From positions 1 through 57,036 of the forward strand of contig CAYYZW010000320.1 in NCBI GenBank assembly GCA_964476375.1: DNA of 57,036 bases. Reading direction: 5' to 3'. The notes beneath the pieces were generated by a model. The model was given only the letters and a program-made list of their open reading frames with translations. It was not told the DNA's origin and ran no database searches. Of the stretch, positions 42,640 through 51,276 are shown piece after piece (within the stretch, counting starts at the first letter, position 1; every line of letters starts with the position of its first letter). The position numbers were made by a program, and so were the translations under genes. This stretch comes from SAT2750 sp964476375. Lineage in GTDB: Bacteria > Planctomycetota > Planctomycetia > Pirellulales > Pirellulaceae.

Positions 42640-44165
42640 CCCCCCTGGCGATCATCATCGGCTACCTGGTCCTGCTGCTGCTCTGCGGCACGCTGGCCAA
42701 CAGGTTCTCCCGGAGGACGGCCAAAGACTACATGCTGGCCAGCCACTCGATCGGCCCGGTCCTGCTTCTTCTCTCCCTCTTCGGGACGACCATGACGGCC
42801 TTTGCGCTGGTGGGATCCACCGGCAAGTCCTTTCAGTGGGGTGTCGGTGTTTATGCCCTGATGGCCTCTTCCAGCGGGATTATCCACTCGCTCTGCTTTT
42901 TCCTTGTTGGCGTCAAGATCTGGTCGATCGGACGCCGTAACGGTTACACGACCCAGGTCGAGTACTTTCGCCAGCGGCTCGAAAGCCGCAACTTTGGCAC
43001 CCTCCTGTTTGTCGTCCTGGTGCTGCTTGTGATCCCCTACCTGTTGATTGGTATTCTCGGCGGCGGTGCGGTGATTCATGGAATCACGCAGATCGTCCCG
43101 GACTGGCTCGGTTCGCTGATGATCTGTACCGTGGTTTTGACATATGTCTTTTCCGGGGGGATGCGCGGAACCGCCTGGGCCAATGCCTTTCAAACGGTCA
43201 TCTTCATGGTCCTGGGACTGGTTGCTTTCCTGGTCATCGCCAACGAGCTTGGCGGGGGGGAGGGGATCTGGGCGGGACTGGTAGCGGCCACGCGACAGGT
43301 TCAAGAGGCCCATCCGGAAAAACTGACGATGGGACCGCCGGTCTTCAAGAGCCTGTTCTTCATGAGCTACCTGCTGATCCCGCTCTCGGCAGCCATGTTC
43401 CCACACATTTTCCAGCACTGGCTGACGGCACGCAGCGCCAGCACTTTCAAGTTGCCGATCATTGTCCACCCGATTTTTATCGCCATTGTCTGGGTACCAT
43501 GTGTCCTGGTCGGAACCTGGGCCACCTCGGCGTTGATGGCTAACGGGGAACCACTGATTCCTCCGGATCTTGAGAGTGTCAACTCGGTCCTGCCGATCAT
43601 GGTGGCCAAACTCTCCGGCCCCGTCCTCTCCGGCCTGCTGGCCGCCGGAATCCTGGCCGCCGTGATGTCCTCGCTTGACAGCCAGTTCCTCTGCCTGGGA
43701 ACGATGTTTACCAATGACATCATGCTGGAGATCAAGGGCCGTGATCATTACAGTGATCGGCAGGTAGTTCTCCTGGCGCGGCTCTTTATCGTCGGCATCG
43801 TGGTGGTCACTTACCTGATCAGCCTGCTGAAGCCACCAGGAATATTTGACCTGGCGATCTGGTGTTTCACCGGATTCACGGGCCTGGTTCCACTTGTCGT
43901 GGCCTCGCTCTACTGGAAGAAACTGACCCGGGCCGGGGCCTACGCCAGCCTGCTGGTGACGGTCGGCAGCTGGATCTATTTCTTTTCCAGGGCGGGTTAC
44001 CCACCGGACTTGAAATACAAGTTCCTGGAGATGCTTCCGGTCGCCACAATTTTTCTTCTCTCGACAGTCGCCCTGGTCGGGGTTTCGCTCCTCACCCGTC
44101 CACCGAGTGACCAGACACTGGCCCTCTTTTTCCCTGCCGGAAAAGACAAGCAGGCCGGGAGTTAA
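42636..44165 (+). CDS. Sodium:solute symporter family protein
   Basis: 509 residues with about 12-13 hydrophobic helices, the normal size of SSS-family carriers. It starts IIIGYLVLLLLCGTLANRFS, then has RTAKDYMLASHSIGP, the typical first-loop signature. MRGTAWANAFQTVIFMVLGL and ILAAVMSSLDSQFL (the sodium-binding helix 8) match the family. The transported solute is not readable; candidates are carboxylates or sugars. Translationally coupled to the DUF3311-like gene. Confidence 0.9.
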   Translation: MTPLAIIIGYLVLLLLCGTLANRFSRRTAKDYMLASHSIGPVLLLLSLFGTTMTAFALVGSTGKSFQWGVGVYALMASSSGIIHSLCFFLVGVKIWSIGRRNGYTTQVEYFRQRLESRNFGTLLFVVLVLLVIPYLLIGILGGGAVIHGITQIVPDWLGSLMICTVVLTYVFSGGMRGTAWANAFQTVIFMVLGLVAFLVIANELGGGEGIWAGLVAATRQVQEAHPEKLTMGPPVFKSLFFMSYLLIPLSAAMFPHIFQHWLTARSASTFKLPIIVHPIFIAIVWVPCVLVGTWATSALMANGEPLIPPDLESVNSVLPIMVAKLSGPVLSGLLAAGILAAVMSSLDSQFLCLGTMFTNDIMLEIKGRDHYSDRQVVLLARLFIVGIVVVTYLISLLKPPGIFDLAIWCFTGFTGLVPLVVASLYWKKLTRAGAYASLLVTVGSWIYFFSRAGYPPDLKYKFLEMLPVATIFLLSTVALVGVSLLTRPPSDQTLALFFPAGKDKQAGS

Positions 44166-44177
44166 GCCGCTGCCGCC

Positions 44178-44205
44178 TTGCGTGGCAGGGGTTTTGTCTT
44201 AGAAT
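44178..44205 (+). promoter_or_regulatory. Possible promoter of rpsR
   Basis: TTGCGT (44178-44183) and TAGAAT (44200-44205) lie 16 bases apart. This would give a leader of about 95 bases in front of the bS18 gene. The -10 is good (5 of 6), the -35 weak. Confidence 0.42.
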
Positions 44206-44226
44206 GACTTGTTCCCCCTCCCCCGT

Positions 44227-44244
44227 TGTCCTCTCGTGAGGACA
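44227..44244 (+). promoter_or_regulatory. Hairpin in the leader of the bS18 gene
   Basis: TGTCCTC (44227-44233), loop TCGT, GAGGACA (44238-44244): a perfect 7-bp stem in the presumed 5' leader of rpsR. It could be an autoregulatory site for a ribosomal protein. I could not match it to the known S6:S18 RNA motif by eye. Confidence 0.4.
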
Positions 44245-44308
44245 CGTCCAGGAGGCCATCCCGGGCCTTGGGGAGGTGAAATACGGGTTAATACGCAGGT
44301 AAAAAACC

Positions 44309-44587
44309 ATGGCACGATTTGGCGGCGCACGCAAAAAGCGGACACCTTCACGGAAGCGAAACAAGCCAACGGCTCGCAAAAAGGATCCCCTCTTCGTTGA
44401 CGGCAAACGGCCACGGCCGATGCACGTGGACTACAAGGACGTGGATTTCCTGAAAAAGCTCGTGAACCGGCATGGCCGCATCGTCGGTCGACGCAAGACC
44501 GGTTGTTCGGCTGCCAGCCAGCATGCGGTAACGGCTGCCATCAAGCGCGCACGGTTCATGGGGCTCCTGTCCTATACAGGCGACTGA
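44309..44587 (+). CDS. rpsR: 30S ribosomal protein bS18
   Basis: 92 residues, with an N-terminal basic extension (GARKKRTPSRKRNKPTARKK). The core YKDVDFLKKLVNRHGRIVGR and GCSAASQHAVTAAIKRARF is unmistakable for bS18, which binds 16S rRNA next to bS6. The usual neighbours rpsF, ssb and rplI are absent here, so the gene stands alone. The start is the ATG at 44309. Confidence 0.92.
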   Translation: MARFGGARKKRTPSRKRNKPTARKKDPLFVDGKRPRPMHVDYKDVDFLKKLVNRHGRIVGRRKTGCSAASQHAVTAAIKRARFMGLLSYTGD

Positions 44588-44613
44588 TCACCCGTCCTTC
44601 CCGGTTCCTGTTC

Positions 44614-45048
44614 ATGGCGACGACCTACCAGACAAGTCGGCGCGTCGAGTTCAGCGATACCGATGCTGGCGGCATGATGCACTTCACCGCTTTCTTCCGC
44701 TTCATGGAACAGGCAGAGCATGCGCTGCTGAGAGAACTTGGTACCAGCATCCATACCGAGGACGAGGAGGGAACTGTCAGCTGGCCTCGCGTTTCGGCCA
44801 GCTGTGACTTCACGCGGACTGCACGCTTTGAGGATCTGCTGACGATCACCCTCCAGGTTGCCCGGCTGGGACGTAGCAGTGTGACCTACGAGTGCCAGTT
44901 TCACCGTGATGACGAGATGCTCGCCAGTGGCCAGATTGTCTCGGTCTGCTGCCGACTCATGCCCGGACAGCCTCCCCAATCCATCGACATCCCCCCCGGC
45001 CTGGCCGAGAAGCTCCTGCAGTACCAGGATTCCGACCAGGACACCTGA
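44614..45048 (+). CDS. YbgC/FadM-type acyl-CoA thioesterase
   Basis: 144 residues, hot-dog fold. The catalytic loop VEFSDTDAGGMMHFTAFFRF holds the conserved Asp and the usual aromatic/His pair. The second half (ARLGRSSVTYECQFHRDDEM) matches the family. It should cleave acyl-CoA or DHNA-CoA-like thioesters. The start is the ATG at 44614, 26 bases after bS18. It is followed after 10 bases by the prenyltransferase-like gene, so these may be co-transcribed. Confidence 0.8.
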   Translation: MATTYQTSRRVEFSDTDAGGMMHFTAFFRFMEQAEHALLRELGTSIHTEDEEGTVSWPRVSASCDFTRTARFEDLLTITLQVARLGRSSVTYECQFHRDDEMLASGQIVSVCCRLMPGQPPQSIDIPPGLAEKLLQYQDSDQDT

Positions 45049-45058
45049 TCCCACCGTC

Positions 45059-45997
45059 ATGGCATTTTACCTGGAAGAACTGACTGTTCGGCTGGCAACC
45101 GGTATCGGCCAGTTCCCCCAGGATGATCGCCGCCAGCTTGCCGACTTCCTGATCACCGCCCAGCAGCCGGACGGGGGATTTGCCGGTCGCGAGGGAGGCA
45201 GTGACCTCTATTACACCAGCTTTGCACTGCGTGGCCTGGCAATCCTCGGCGAACTTCATGGGGACCTTGCTGCTCGCTCTGCCGGCTATCTCCGGCAGCA
45301 GCTCCAGGGAGAGGTGGCGAATGTCGATTTTTTTTCGCTCCTCTATGCCGCGGCCCTGCTCGACTCGGCCTCCGGCATCAATATTTACGAGGGAGCGGAT
45401 CCAGGCTGGCCCGACCGGGTGGCCGGCCAGCTCGAACAACTGCGGCGGGATGACGGTGGTTATGCCAAGGCCGCCGAGGGGATGGCCAGCAGCACCTACC
45501 ATTCGTTCCTGGTCCTGCTCTGCCAGCAGCTCGTGGGGCGGCCCGCGTCTGAACCCGAAAGGCTGGTGGAATTTCTTCTTTCCCAGCAGGCCGAGGAGGG
45601 GGGGTTTCATGAAATCCGTGCCAGCAAACGTGCCGGCACCAATCCCACTGCCGCGGCGATTGCCGCGCTGCAGATTCTCGATGCGCTGGAGGAGGAGACC
45701 GGTCGGCGGACTGCCCACTTCCTGGCCCAGATGCAAACCGATGAAGGGGGCATGCGAGCCAACACGCGGATCCCGATTGCCGACCTGCTCAGCACCTTCA
45801 CCGGCCTGCTGACACTTGGCGACCTGGGTGCCCTGGAGATGATCGACGATGCCGCTGCTTTACGGTACGCTAGTTCTTTAAAGCAGCCCAGCGGCGGATT
45901 TTTCGGTGCTGCCTGGGATGAACAGGCAGATGTCGAGTACACGTTCTACGGGATCGGAACCTGTGCCCTGCTCACCGCCACCCAGCACGACCATTAG
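45059..45997 (+). CDS. Prenyltransferase beta-subunit-like alpha-alpha-barrel protein without the zinc site
   Basis: 312 residues. The QPDGGFAGR, RRDDGGYAKAAEG, EEGGFHEI, DEGGMRAN and PSGGFFGA units at regular spacing are the repeats of the geranylgeranyltransferase beta/squalene cyclase barrel. In true protein prenyltransferases the zinc ligands are Asp-x-Cys and a later His. At these places I read DLL (242-244) and DVEYT with Tyr294, so Cys and His are missing and only Asp remains. It is therefore probably not a zinc-dependent protein prenyltransferase. It may bind a lipid or isoprenoid. It precedes an ABC transporter operon. Confidence 0.7.
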   Translation: MAFYLEELTVRLATGIGQFPQDDRRQLADFLITAQQPDGGFAGREGGSDLYYTSFALRGLAILGELHGDLAARSAGYLRQQLQGEVANVDFFSLLYAAALLDSASGINIYEGADPGWPDRVAGQLEQLRRDDGGYAKAAEGMASSTYHSFLVLLCQQLVGRPASEPERLVEFLLSQQAEEGGFHEIRASKRAGTNPTAAAIAALQILDALEEETGRRTAHFLAQMQTDEGGMRANTRIPIADLLSTFTGLLTLGDLGALEMIDDAAALRYASSLKQPSGGFFGAAWDEQADVEYTFYGIGTCALLTATQHDH

Positions 45998-46010
45998 CGA
46001 TGGTTGCACG

Positions 46011-46685
46011 ATGTCAAAGCTTGAAATTTCCGGTCTGACCAGGGATTTTCCCACCCGCGGTGAACCAATCCAGGTTCTCAGGGGAATCGACCTGCAGGTC
46101 TCGGCCGGCGAGACCGTGGCTGTCACCGGGCCGAGTGGATGTGGAAAGAGCACGCTGCTTCATATTCTCGGTACGCTCGATACCCCCAGTGGCGGAAACA
46201 TGCAGCTGGACGGGATCGATCCATTCACACTCGATGACCAGGCACTGGCCCACTTTCGGAACCAGAATATCGGCTTTATCTTCCAGGATCATCACCTGCT
46301 TCCCCAGCTCTCGATCCTGGAAAACGTGCTCATCCCGGCCATCGCCAATGGCCGGCCCGACCAGGACTGCATGCAGCGAGCCCGGCAGTTGATCGAGCGA
46401 GTCGGCCTGGCCGACCGGATAGAGCATCGCCCGGCAGAACTTTCCGGGGGAGAGCGTGAACGGGTGGCAGTCGCCCGGTCGCTCATTCACCAGCCAACAC
46501 TGCTTCTGGCAGATGAACCGACCGGCAACCTCGACCAGACGAACGCCCGCCAGATCGGCAGCCTGCTGCTGGAGATGCACGAGCAGGAGGAGATGATGCT
46601 GGTGGTCGTGACCCACAGCCTGGAACTGGCCGGCATGCTCGACCGACAGTACCGGCTGGATGATGGAAAACTTGTTAATCCCTGA
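46011..46685 (+). CDS. ABC transporter ATPase (LolD/MacB type)
   Basis: 224 residues, the ATPase of a MacB/LolCDE-like transporter. Walker A is GPSGCGKST (40-48), the Q-loop lies in FIFQDHHLLP, the signature is LSGGERERVAVARSL, Walker B is LLLADEPTGNLD, and the H-loop is VTHSLEL. Such ATPases drive mechanical transport of lipoproteins, peptides or lipids through FtsX-type permeases. The permease follows after 23 bases. The start at ATG 46011 is 13 bases after the preceding gene. Confidence 0.92.
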   Translation: MSKLEISGLTRDFPTRGEPIQVLRGIDLQVSAGETVAVTGPSGCGKSTLLHILGTLDTPSGGNMQLDGIDPFTLDDQALAHFRNQNIGFIFQDHHLLPQLSILENVLIPAIANGRPDQDCMQRARQLIERVGLADRIEHRPAELSGGERERVAVARSLIHQPTLLLADEPTGNLDQTNARQIGSLLLEMHEQEEMMLVVVTHSLELAGMLDRQYRLDDGKLVNP

Positions 46686-46708
46686 TCCCGGAAGGGAACC
46701 CCGGCTGG

Positions 46709-49700
46709 ATGAATGCCTGGCGTTACGTGATCCGCAGCCTTCTTCACCACTGGCGCATCAACTGTGCCGTGGCCCTGGGGGTCGCCGCGGCGACGGCGGT
46801 CCTTACCGGTGCCCTGCTGATCGGGGACTCGATGCGAGGATCACTCCGCACGCTGACCCTCGACCGACTTGGCAGGATTGATGAAATTCTCATCGTCGAC
46901 CGTTTTTTCCGGGTTGAGCTGGCCGGGGAACTGGCCTCCTCTCCTGGTTTCGAGGATCACTACAGCCAGTCGGAAGCGGCGATCCTGTTTCCCCAGGGAA
47001 CCATCGAGGCGATACCCCAGGAGCAGGTCTCCCGGGCCGGGAACGTGCTGGTGATGGGAATCTCACCGGATTTCTGGCTGCTGGATACCGCCGGTGAAAG
47101 TCATCCACCACAGCTCGGCCCCCAGCAGATCATCCTCAACCAGCCCCTCGCCGAGGAACTTGGCGTCAGCATCGGAGATGAGGTAACACTCCGGTTGCCG
47201 GAACTTCAGGAGATCAGCCCGGACAGCCCGCTGGGCGACAGCGAGGACTCGGTCCGCAGCATCCCGCGGCTGGAGGTCGTCCAGGTGATCCCCGCCCGCG
47301 GCCTCGGCAGGTTCGACCTGCGAGCAAGCCAGTCCCTGCCACGAAATGCTTTTGTCGACCTCTCCATGCTGCAGGATGAACTTCGCCAGGAAGGGCTGGC
47401 AAATGCCCTGCTGGTCTCCGGCAAGGATCCGTCGCATCCGCCCGGCATGGAGGCAAGCCGGCAGCTGGCCGGCATGCTCCAGCCGACCCTCGAGGACCAG
47501 GGCCTGCTGATCACCCCGGTTGATCTTTCCTGGCAGCAGGAGGACAAGGATCCCCAGGTCGTGCTCTCCTACTTTAGCCTCTCCAGTACCCGCATGATGC
47601 TGGACGATGACGTGGTCGCGGTCGCGGAGCAGGCATTTGAGAAACACACCCGGCAGGGCGTGCTGACGTACCTGGCCAATGCCATCTTCAAGGTCGACCC
47701 CGATCAGCACGCACAGGAGAGTTCCGGACTGGTCCCGGGGAAGAGGAAGGACGATCCGGAGGGGCTTGTCCCCTACTCGCTTATCGCCGCGGTGGATTCC
47801 ATCGAAACGCTGGGGCCGCTCCAGGATGACGACGGCCAGCTAATGGTCCCTGCCGGGGATGACGAGATCATCCTCACCAGCTGGCTGGCCCGTGACCTGG
47901 AAGCAGCCGCAGGAGACTGGATCCGGGTCGAGTACTTTGAGCCGGAGACGACCCATGGAAAAAATGTCGAGCGGTTCGTCGACCTGCAGGTCACGGCCAT
48001 TGTCCGGCTGGAGGAGCCGTCGCGTCCTTACGGCCGCAACCGCAAGGCGCTCTTTGACAAGCCCCCCACGCTGGCCAATGACGCCAGCCTGACGCCCGAG
48101 GTTCCCGGGGTCACCGACCAGCGGTCTATTAATGACTGGGACCTGCCCTTCCCGCTCGTCCACCGGATCCGGGGTCCGGATGACGATTTCTGGAACAACC
48201 ATCGTACAACTCCCAAGGCCTACGTCTCGCTGGCAACCGGCCAGCGACTCTGGGGAAGCCGCTTTGGCAAACTCACCTCCATTCGCATCCTCCCTTTCCT
48301 GCATGATGGAACGCGACCGGCAGAGATTTGCCAGCCATGGGAGGGTCAGCAGCTGGCCTCCACGTTCGTGCAGAATGGGCGAGAGATGGAGAAGACACTG
48401 GGTTTTGAGTTTTCACCGGTCAAGCGAAACGGGCTGGATGCCTCGCGGGGCACAACACCCTTCGACATGCTGTTTCTCGCGCTCAGCCTGTTCGTGATTG
48501 CCGCGGCCCTGATGCTTGTCAGCCTGCTCTTCAAGCTCGGCATGCAGCAGCGATCGAGCGAGACCGGCACGCTGATGGCGGTCGGCATCCCGGGTCGCCG
48601 GATTGGACGGATGCTGGTTGCGGAGAATATCCTGGTCAGCATCCTTGGCAGCCTGCTGGGCGTCGCCGCCGGCGTTGGCTACGCCATGCTGATGCTGGCC
48701 GGCCTTCGCAGCTGGTGGGTCGGGGCCATATCGACACCGTTTCTTGATTTCCACTGGACTTCGCGGAGCCTGCTGCTGGGGGCAGGGATGGGAACCGTGA
48801 TTTCGATGATCACGATCGCATGGTCCGTCTGGCGAAGCCGAAAGACTCCCGTTCGGCAGCTGCTCTCTGGCCAGGCCGGGGAGGCTTCCGTGCCGACACG
48901 GGGCAGGCCCCCACGCTGGCTCTCGATCACAACCGGACTCTGCTTCCTGGTCGGCGTCGCCCTGGCCATCCTGGCAGCCCAGCCACAGATGGCAACGGCG
49001 ATGGGAAGTGAAGGACAGGCGGGGGCATTTGTGGGAGCCGGGGCGGCGATCCTGGTCGGCCTGCTGCTGGTGATACGCTCCCGGCTGAGGCGACAGGGAT
49101 CCCCGGTACGTTCCCTGGCAGACCCACCCGTGCTTTTTCGACTGGCCACCCGGAATGCCGGCCGCAATCCACAGCGCAGCACGATGACCATTGGCCTGAT
49201 GGCTACCGCCAGCTTCCTGGTCCTCTCGATGGGGGCCTTCCGGCTCGGCGTCAATGAGAATGGGACCGGTGGATTTGACGGGATCGCCACCAGTTCTGTC
49301 CCGATCTATGACAACCTGGCCGATCCCATCGTGCGAGGGCGCGTGCTGGGCGAGGATCATGCCAGGGAGCTGGAAGACTGCACCATCATCCCGCTGCGAT
49401 GGAAACCCGGGGATGATGCAAGCTGCAACAACATGTACCAGGCTTCCGAGCCCCAGGTACTGGGAGTCACCCGGTCGATGGTCGAGTATTTTAACAACGT
49501 GAAAAAGGATGCCGCTTTCCGCTGGGCAGGTAGTGAAGCGGGGGAGGAGGATATCACCAATTCCTGGCGGCTGCTGGATTCGGGGGGCACCACCCACCAG
49601 GGCAGCGAGCAGGACCCGCTTCCGGTCGTGCTCGACAAGAACACCGCCATGTTCTCCCTGAAACTGATGGGGGGGGTCGGTCAAGTTTTCCCGATCACCT

Positions 49701-50338
49701 ATGACAACGACCAGGTGATCCACTTCCGTGTCAGCGGCCTGCTTGTAAACAGTGTTCTGCAGGGAAGCCTGCTCATCGGCGAAGCGGATTTCCAGCGTCA
49801 TTTTCCCACCATCAGTGGTTACCGGTATTTCCTCGTCCAGTCCCCTCCCGACAAGCGCACAAGGCACCATGCCATCCTGGAGGACCGGCTCGGCGACCAG
49901 GGATTGGATGTGCAGAGTGCCCCCAAGCGGCTTGCCTCCCTGCTCGCCGTCCAGAATACCTACCTCAGCACATTCCAGAGCCTGGGAGCGCTTGGCATGC
50001 TGCTGGGCACATTCGGCCTGGCCACGGTGCAGCTGAGGAATATCCTCGAGCGGCGGTCCGAACTGGCCCTGATGCGGAGTGCCGGATTTCCAGGAAGCCG
50101 CCTGGCACGGATGATCCTGCTGGAGAACATGTTGTTGCTGCTCGGTGGCCTGGCCACAGGTGCCCTGGCTGCCCTTTTCGCCGTGCTGCCGCATGTTGTT
50201 TTCGGGGGTGCGGCAGCGCCGGGCCTGGACCTGGCCGTGATGCTGGCCATTATCCTGGCCGTCGGTCTTGCCAGCGGGCTGCTGGCCGTCCGCGCGACAC
50301 TGCGGGCCCCGATCCTCCCTGCCCTGCGGGGCGACTAG
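46709..50338 (+). CDS. Giant FtsX-family ABC permease
   Basis: 1209 residues. An N-terminal membrane helix (around INCAVALGVAAATAVLTGALL) is followed by a large extracytoplasmic part of about 500 residues. A block of helices around 570-800 includes FVIAAALMLVSLLFKLGMQ. After a further periplasmic segment comes a C-terminal FtsX block from about 1070 (LGMLLGTFGLATVQLRNIL, NMLLLLGGLATGALAALFAV). This duplicated FtsX layout is about twice the usual MacB size. It likely works with the ATPase encoded just upstream. The substrate may be a lipid or lipoprotein. A related outer-membrane channel is not encoded nearby. Confidence 0.85.
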   Translation: MNAWRYVIRSLLHHWRINCAVALGVAAATAVLTGALLIGDSMRGSLRTLTLDRLGRIDEILIVDRFFRVELAGELASSPGFEDHYSQSEAAILFPQGTIEAIPQEQVSRAGNVLVMGISPDFWLLDTAGESHPPQLGPQQIILNQPLAEELGVSIGDEVTLRLPELQEISPDSPLGDSEDSVRSIPRLEVVQVIPARGLGRFDLRASQSLPRNAFVDLSMLQDELRQEGLANALLVSGKDPSHPPGMEASRQLAGMLQPTLEDQGLLITPVDLSWQQEDKDPQVVLSYFSLSSTRMMLDDDVVAVAEQAFEKHTRQGVLTYLANAIFKVDPDQHAQESSGLVPGKRKDDPEGLVPYSLIAAVDSIETLGPLQDDDGQLMVPAGDDEIILTSWLARDLEAAAGDWIRVEYFEPETTHGKNVERFVDLQVTAIVRLEEPSRPYGRNRKALFDKPPTLANDASLTPEVPGVTDQRSINDWDLPFPLVHRIRGPDDDFWNNHRTTPKAYVSLATGQRLWGSRFGKLTSIRILPFLHDGTRPAEICQPWEGQQLASTFVQNGREMEKTLGFEFSPVKRNGLDASRGTTPFDMLFLALSLFVIAAALMLVSLLFKLGMQQRSSETGTLMAVGIPGRRIGRMLVAENILVSILGSLLGVAAGVGYAMLMLAGLRSWWVGAISTPFLDFHWTSRSLLLGAGMGTVISMITIAWSVWRSRKTPVRQLLSGQAGEASVPTRGRPPRWLSITTGLCFLVGVALAILAAQPQMATAMGSEGQAGAFVGAGAAILVGLLLVIRSRLRRQGSPVRSLADPPVLFRLATRNAGRNPQRSTMTIGLMATASFLVLSMGAFRLGVNENGTGGFDGIATSSVPIYDNLADPIVRGRVLGEDHARELEDCTIIPLRWKPGDDASCNNMYQASEPQVLGVTRSMVEYFNNVKKDAAFRWAGSEAGEEDITNSWRLLDSGGTTHQGSEQDPLPVVLDKNTAMFSLKLMGGVGQVFPITYDNDQVIHFRVSGLLVNSVLQGSLLIGEADFQRHFPTISGYRYFLVQSPPDKRTRHHAILEDRLGDQGLDVQSAPKRLASLLAVQNTYLSTFQSLGALGMLLGTFGLATVQLRNILERRSELALMRSAGFPGSRLARMILLENMLLLLGGLATGALAALFAVLPHVVFGGAAAPGLDLAVMLAIILAVGLASGLLAVRATLRAPILPALRGD

Positions 50339-50357
50339 TAAAAAGAAGGGACTCGTC

Positions 50358-51140
50358 ATGTCGGCAAGAAATGTCCTGGCGATCGCTGCCCACCCGGATG
50401 ACATCGAGTTCCTGATGGCCGGCACCCTGGTGCTGCTTGGAGAGGCCGGTTATGGGCTGCATTACATGAACCTGGCCAACGGCTGCTGCGGTTCGACCGA
50501 AATGGATGCCGCGACAATTGCCGGGATCCGCCAGGACGAGGCCCGGCAGGCAGCGGCTTCGATCGGGGCCGAGTTCCACGAAAGCATCTGTCGTGACCTG
50601 GAGATCTTCTATGACCAGGCGACCCTGGCCCAGGTCGCCTCGGTTATCCGGCTGGTCCAGCCGACGATCGTGCTGACCCATGGGCCGAGTGACTACATGG
50701 AGGACCATATGAATGCCTGCCGGCTGGCTGTGACAGCTGCCTTCAGCCGGGGGATGCCGAATTTCCCGGTCCAGCCACCTCGCGAGGCATACGCGGATCC
50801 GGTCACCCTCTACCACGCCCAGCCCTACTCGCACCGGGATCCACTCGGCCAGCTCGTCCTGCCGCAGTACTTTGTCAACGTGGAACCGGTGGGCCGGAAA
50901 AAATGGGACATGCTCCGCTGCCATCAAAGCCAGAAACAATGGCTTGATGAAAGCCAGGGCCTGGATTCCTACCTGCAAACGATGAAGGACCTGGATACGG
51001 AACTGGGGGATATCTCCGGCCGTTTCCAGGCTGCCGAGGGCTGGCGGCGACACCTGCACCTTGGCTTCTGTGAAGCGGAGGACGATCCACTGCTGGAGGC
51101 ACTGGGAGAAAACATTTTCATGGCAGGCGAGGAGAGCTGA
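50358..51140 (+). CDS. PIG-L/LmbE-family deacetylase
   Basis: 260 residues; ATG at 50358 with GAAGGG 7 bases upstream. The zinc site AAHPDDIEFL (His, Asp, Asp) at the N-terminus and the later GPSDYMEDHMN with a further His are the family signatures. PIG-L enzymes remove an acetyl group from N-acetylglucosamine-type substrates, such as in glycolipid or small thiol synthesis. The particular substrate is unknown. No partner glycosyltransferase is nearby. Confidence 0.85.
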   Translation: MSARNVLAIAAHPDDIEFLMAGTLVLLGEAGYGLHYMNLANGCCGSTEMDAATIAGIRQDEARQAAASIGAEFHESICRDLEIFYDQATLAQVASVIRLVQPTIVLTHGPSDYMEDHMNACRLAVTAAFSRGMPNFPVQPPREAYADPVTLYHAQPYSHRDPLGQLVLPQYFVNVEPVGRKKWDMLRCHQSQKQWLDESQGLDSYLQTMKDLDTELGDISGRFQAAEGWRRHLHLGFCEAEDDPLLEALGENIFMAGEES

Positions 51141-51276
51141 AAGGGAATCGGATCGTGGGCCAAACAAGGGAGAGTGCAAAACAAATGTGGAATCGAGTAC
51201 ACTTGTTTTCACAACACCGGCCAGGCGGATCACACAGGTCCAGCCGATCCACCGACGGTGTCCTGGAGAATAAAAC

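Noticed and set aside
48413..50425. 670-codon open frame antisense to the giant permease
   Set aside because: Composition is unlike a protein (His/Gln/Gly-rich, no hydrophobic core), and the permease frame is plainly real.
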